Shown here in pieces: positions 62,106 to 64,000 of a stretch of 64,000 bases of DNA. The stretch's first letter is position 1. Every line of letters starts with the position of its first letter. Below the pieces are notes generated by a model. That model saw only the letters and a list, made by a program, of their open reading frames with translations, had not been told where the DNA came from and searched no databases. Source of the DNA: Ferruginibacter lapsinanis (lineage in GTDB: Bacteria; Bacteroidota; Bacteroidia; Chitinophagales; Chitinophagaceae); NCBI RefSeq assembly GCF_020783315.1, contig NZ_CP086063.1, forward strand, positions 1,848,501 through 1,912,500, in the 5' to 3' direction. Made by a program: the position numbers and the translations under genes.

Positions 62106-62677
62106 TTATTTTTTCCTTCTATGCAAAGCTTTAAGTTCCTTTTTCCATTTTGAATAAAACTTCTTACTTTATTCCAATCGTGACCGGTCATTTCGGCAAT
62201 TTCATTGTAACATTTTTTTTGTAAAAAGAACAACTCAATAGTCTTTTGCTGATCTCCGGGTAACCTTTTTAAACAATCTTCCAGTTTAAGGAAGCTTTCT
62301 TCTTTTTCAAATGCTTCATTTGTCAGATGCGTATTTTCTATCGATTGCATAAAATCGCCACTAAATTCAGTGGTTTTGAGGTTCTTAGGACTTCTTAACT
62401 GCATTAAACAAAAATTTCGTGCCAATGTATGTAACCAGCCCTTAAAATTTTCCACTTCGTGAGATCTTAACTTATAATGCAGTTCTTCATAGATATCCAT
62501 CACGGCATCTTTACTACGTTCAGCTTCTTTAAAATATTTAAAACATACCCCAAATACCAGGTCCATATATCGTTGATATAGAATGCTTAAATATCTGCTG
62601 TCATTACTTTCTTTAAAAGCAAGGATCAACTCCTTGTCAGTTTTTTTATCAGCTGATATGTTGGTAAGAAAATTCAA
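62102..62677 (-). CDS. ECF-type RNA polymerase sigma factor
   Basis: The 191-residue sigma-70 family protein has region 2 (YLSILYQRYMDLVFGVCFKYFKEAERSKDAVMDIYEEL, then FKGWLHTLARNFCLMQLR) and region 4 (CLKRLPGDQQKTIELFFLQKKCYNEIAEMTGHDWNKVRSFIQNGKRNL), typical of ECF factors. It would direct polymerase to a small regulon when the linked anti-sigma is inactivated. The start is TTG at 62677: an in-frame stop lies upstream and no ATG occurs before region 2. The TTG is part of a -7-like TTCATTTG, so the message may be leaderless. It is translationally coupled to the downstream anti-sigma gene. Confidence 0.87.
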   Translation of the reverse strand: MNFLTNISADKKTDKELILAFKESNDSRYLSILYQRYMDLVFGVCFKYFKEAERSKDAVMDIYEELHYKLRSHEVENFKGWLHTLARNFCLMQLRSPKNLKTTEFSGDFMQSIENTHLTNEAFEKEESFLKLEDCLKRLPGDQQKTIELFFLQKKCYNEIAEMTGHDWNKVRSFIQNGKRNLKLCIEGKNK

Positions 62678-62707
62678 ATGAAATATGTGTTGTATTCAGT
62701 GCTTTCG

Positions 62708-63538
62708 TTATTCAAAATACACTTTTACCGTTTGGTAAAAAAGCCTGTTACTGTTATACTGGCTTTGATTTTGCTGTTGTTTTTCTGAAAAGCCCTGTAA
62801 ACCAAAGAGTCCTGCAGCATTTCCTTTATTAATAGCAATTTCAAGATAACCTGCTGAATTGAATAAGGCTAATTTTTCCCCTTCATGTACATCGGCATAA
62901 GTTTCACTAATCTTGTCAATTACTTCGTCTCTTTTAAATACAACTTTAAAACTTCTTCCTTTTCGTTGTTCCTCAAATTCTTCTTTGGTAATATTTACAA
63001 TTACGTTTTCAAAATTATCAATAAAGATGATCTGACCTTCGATCCAATTGTTACCCAATAGTGGCCTAAGCGGATTTTTTACCCTGATCGAAACAGAAGC
63101 ATCTCCAACTTCTTCCAGTTTTTTACCGGAGATGATTTCATTAAAGGCTCTGGAAAAAACCGTAGTGCAATAAAGGGTGTTTTTTTGTTGATTTTTATCC
63201 AGTTCAAGCGCCACTACTTTTTGAGGGACTTCTTCTAATATCATCGTCAGTAAACCATTGTCAGCACAACCAATGATCTGTCCATTGTGCTCAGCAAGTA
63301 GCATATGTTCAGGCCTTTCTTCAAATAAATTTACCATTACCAGGTGCATACTGCCGGAAGGAAAATTCTTTAATGCATTTCTGCATACATAAGCGGCCTG
63401 CGGATAATTGAAAGGCGATAACTCATGTGTAATATCAACAATAGTGATATTGTTGATCAGTTGTAATAACTGTCCCTTTACCGCCCCAACAAGAAAATCC
63501 TGCTGGCCAATATCCGATGTAATTGTTAGTAAAGGCAT
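62708..63538 (-). CDS. SAM hydroxide adenosyltransferase (DUF62 family)
   Basis: The 276-residue protein is of the chlorinase/fluorinase (DUF62) superfamily, whose ordinary members hydrolyse S-adenosylmethionine to adenosine and methionine using a conserved Asp/Arg/His set. The N-terminus LTITSDIGQQDFLVGAVKG (active-site Asp) and DITHELSPFNYPQAAYVCRNAL near 37 match the pattern. GCADNGLLTMIL near 90 and IDNFENVIVNIT near 170 follow. Length fits the SAM hydrolases, not the fluorinases, which have an added loop. Gene order places it 30 bases upstream of the ECF sigma gene, on the same strand. Confidence 0.88.
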   Translation of the reverse strand: MPLLTITSDIGQQDFLVGAVKGQLLQLINNITIVDITHELSPFNYPQAAYVCRNALKNFPSGSMHLVMVNLFEERPEHMLLAEHNGQIIGCADNGLLTMILEEVPQKVVALELDKNQQKNTLYCTTVFSRAFNEIISGKKLEEVGDASVSIRVKNPLRPLLGNNWIEGQIIFIDNFENVIVNITKEEFEEQRKGRSFKVVFKRDEVIDKISETYADVHEGEKLALFNSAGYLEIAINKGNAAGLFGLQGFSEKQQQNQSQYNSNRLFYQTVKVYFE

Positions 63539-63542
63539 TTAT

Positions 63543-63577
63543 TATTTGGTAATTGATAGATGATAATTGATAATACC
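63543..63577. repeat. Heptanucleotide repeat upstream of the DUF62 gene
   Basis: The units are TATTTGG, TAATTGA, TAGATGA, TAATTGA, TAATACC, in 7-base register, just before the DUF62 start on the minus strand. Confidence 0.65.
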
Positions 63578-63685
63578 TTGTGTAATAGCATTATCATCTT
63601 TTATACTTTTTATTTGAGATAAATCAGTTGCGATTAACCTCCTTTTATCTTTTCACGATTTACTTTTAACGGCCGGGTATGTAAA

Positions 63686-64000
63686 TTATTTAACCAGCTT
63701 TCCCTTTTTGAAATAGAAGTTATGTACCAACTTATCAGTCCATGCCGGAAAAAACTTATTTAAAAATACAGTTCGTTTGCCCGTAAAAGTTAGTATTAAT
63801 GTTCTTTTTCTTTTTTCAATGGCATTTAAAATATGTCTGGCACATTCATCAGATGACATCATAGTACTCTCATCCATTGGTCCTTCACCCTGTGCTTGCC
63901 CTCTTTCATTTAATGCCGCATTTCTGATATTACTGCTGGTAAAACCCGGGCATACCCACATTACATTCACCCCGCTATCTGCCAATTCAACCCTTAAAGT
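63686..64000 (-). CDS. Short-chain dehydrogenase/reductase, C-terminal part
   Basis: The frame is open to the end of the window, so the N-terminal NAD-binding half is missing and 104 residues are visible. TLRVELADSGVNVMWVCPGFTSSNI is the segment after the active-site YxxxK of SDR enzymes, with the PG..T substrate-loop pattern. The remainder (SSDECARHILNAIEKRKRTLIL, FFPAWTDKLVHNFYFKK) matches SDR proteins of the DhbA/YqjQ-like type. It would oxidise or reduce an alcohol or ketone with NAD(P); the substrate is unknown. No operon link is seen to the DUF62 gene, which begins 147 bases downstream past the heptad block. Confidence 0.8.
   Translation of the reverse strand, partial: TLRVELADSGVNVMWVCPGFTSSNIRNAALNERGQAQGEGPMDESTMMSSDECARHILNAIEKRKRTLILTFTGKRTVFLNKFFPAWTDKLVHNFYFKKGKLVK

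Noticed and set aside
1..64000. CRISPR array, tRNA, rRNA, riboswitch, insertion sequence or prophage
   Set aside because: I saw no spacer-repeat array, cloverleaf, transposase or phage structural gene; repeats present are short and of other kinds.

Overview
The window reads as core chromosome from a Bacteroidota bacterium, most likely Chitinophagaceae or a close relative (inference; no 16S gene is present). The signs are: AT-rich DNA; an 11-nt-type promoter vocabulary (-33 TTG, about 19 nt, -7 TAnnTTTG) instead of E. coli boxes; few Shine-Dalgarno sequences; a type III glutamine synthetase; a Bacteroidota-type omega subunit and PorD (DUF4835); DUF5689, DUF4296, DUF6526 and DUF2911 proteins; and TonB-dependent receptor and OmpA-type envelope proteins. 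I see no tRNA, rRNA, CRISPR array, prophage, transposase or plasmid origin.

Layout. 1-4157: 3' part of a TonB-dependent receptor and a DUF5689 surface lipoprotein. 4278-9498: htpG, facing a methyltransferase, recJ and a polyprenyl diphosphate synthase. 9788-11416: a strongly expressed OmpA-like porin. 11725-19941: a long co-directional run (bamD, rpoZ, coaBC, porD, DUF4296 lipoprotein, both subunits of a 3-oxoacid CoA-transferase, an aminopeptidase P, pssA, purS, rsmI). 20179-25645: M1 peptidase, GNAT, rsmG, a glycosyltransferase and tgt. 25668-31323: PRC-barrel protein, OmpA-domain protein, LptF/G permease, proC, purL. 31565-39524: polytopic membrane protein, glnA (GSIII), a 2-oxoacid dehydrogenase E2, cinA, DUF6526, thioesterase and DoxX proteins. 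39661-50540: a large TPR protein, a beta-barrel protein, an HU-like membrane protein, a TamB-like protein and a PorT-type barrel. 50609-59917: DinB-like protein, gamma-glutamyltransferase, M14 peptidase, PIG-L deacetylase, a 37-residue membrane protein and a sodium:solute symporter. 59968-64000: DUF2911 protein, anti-sigma and ECF sigma pair, SAM hydroxide adenosyltransferase, and the C-terminal part of a short-chain dehydrogenase.

The genes are mainly housekeeping: envelope building (bamD, tamB, lptG, pssA, OmpA proteins, porD), nucleotide and cofactor synthesis (purS, purL, coaBC), RNA modification (rsmI, rsmG, tgt), and secreted hydrolases with a transporter. I found no convincing new defence or mobile system. 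The most unusual signals are small-scale: (1) 7-bp periodic repeats recur in intergenic DNA and inside coding DNA, including two signal-peptide regions and the linker of the E2 subunit; one, (TTTTTCA)4, is a plausible frameshift switch. (2) The htpG terminator is encoded inside the convergent methyltransferase gene. (3) A terminator-like palindrome ends one base before the coaBC ATG. (4) The tamB promoter leaves no ordinary start codon. (5) Tgt has lost two of its four zinc ligands. (6) An anti-sigma protein carries a carboxypeptidase-regulatory-like and a TonB-C-like domain on its periplasmic side.
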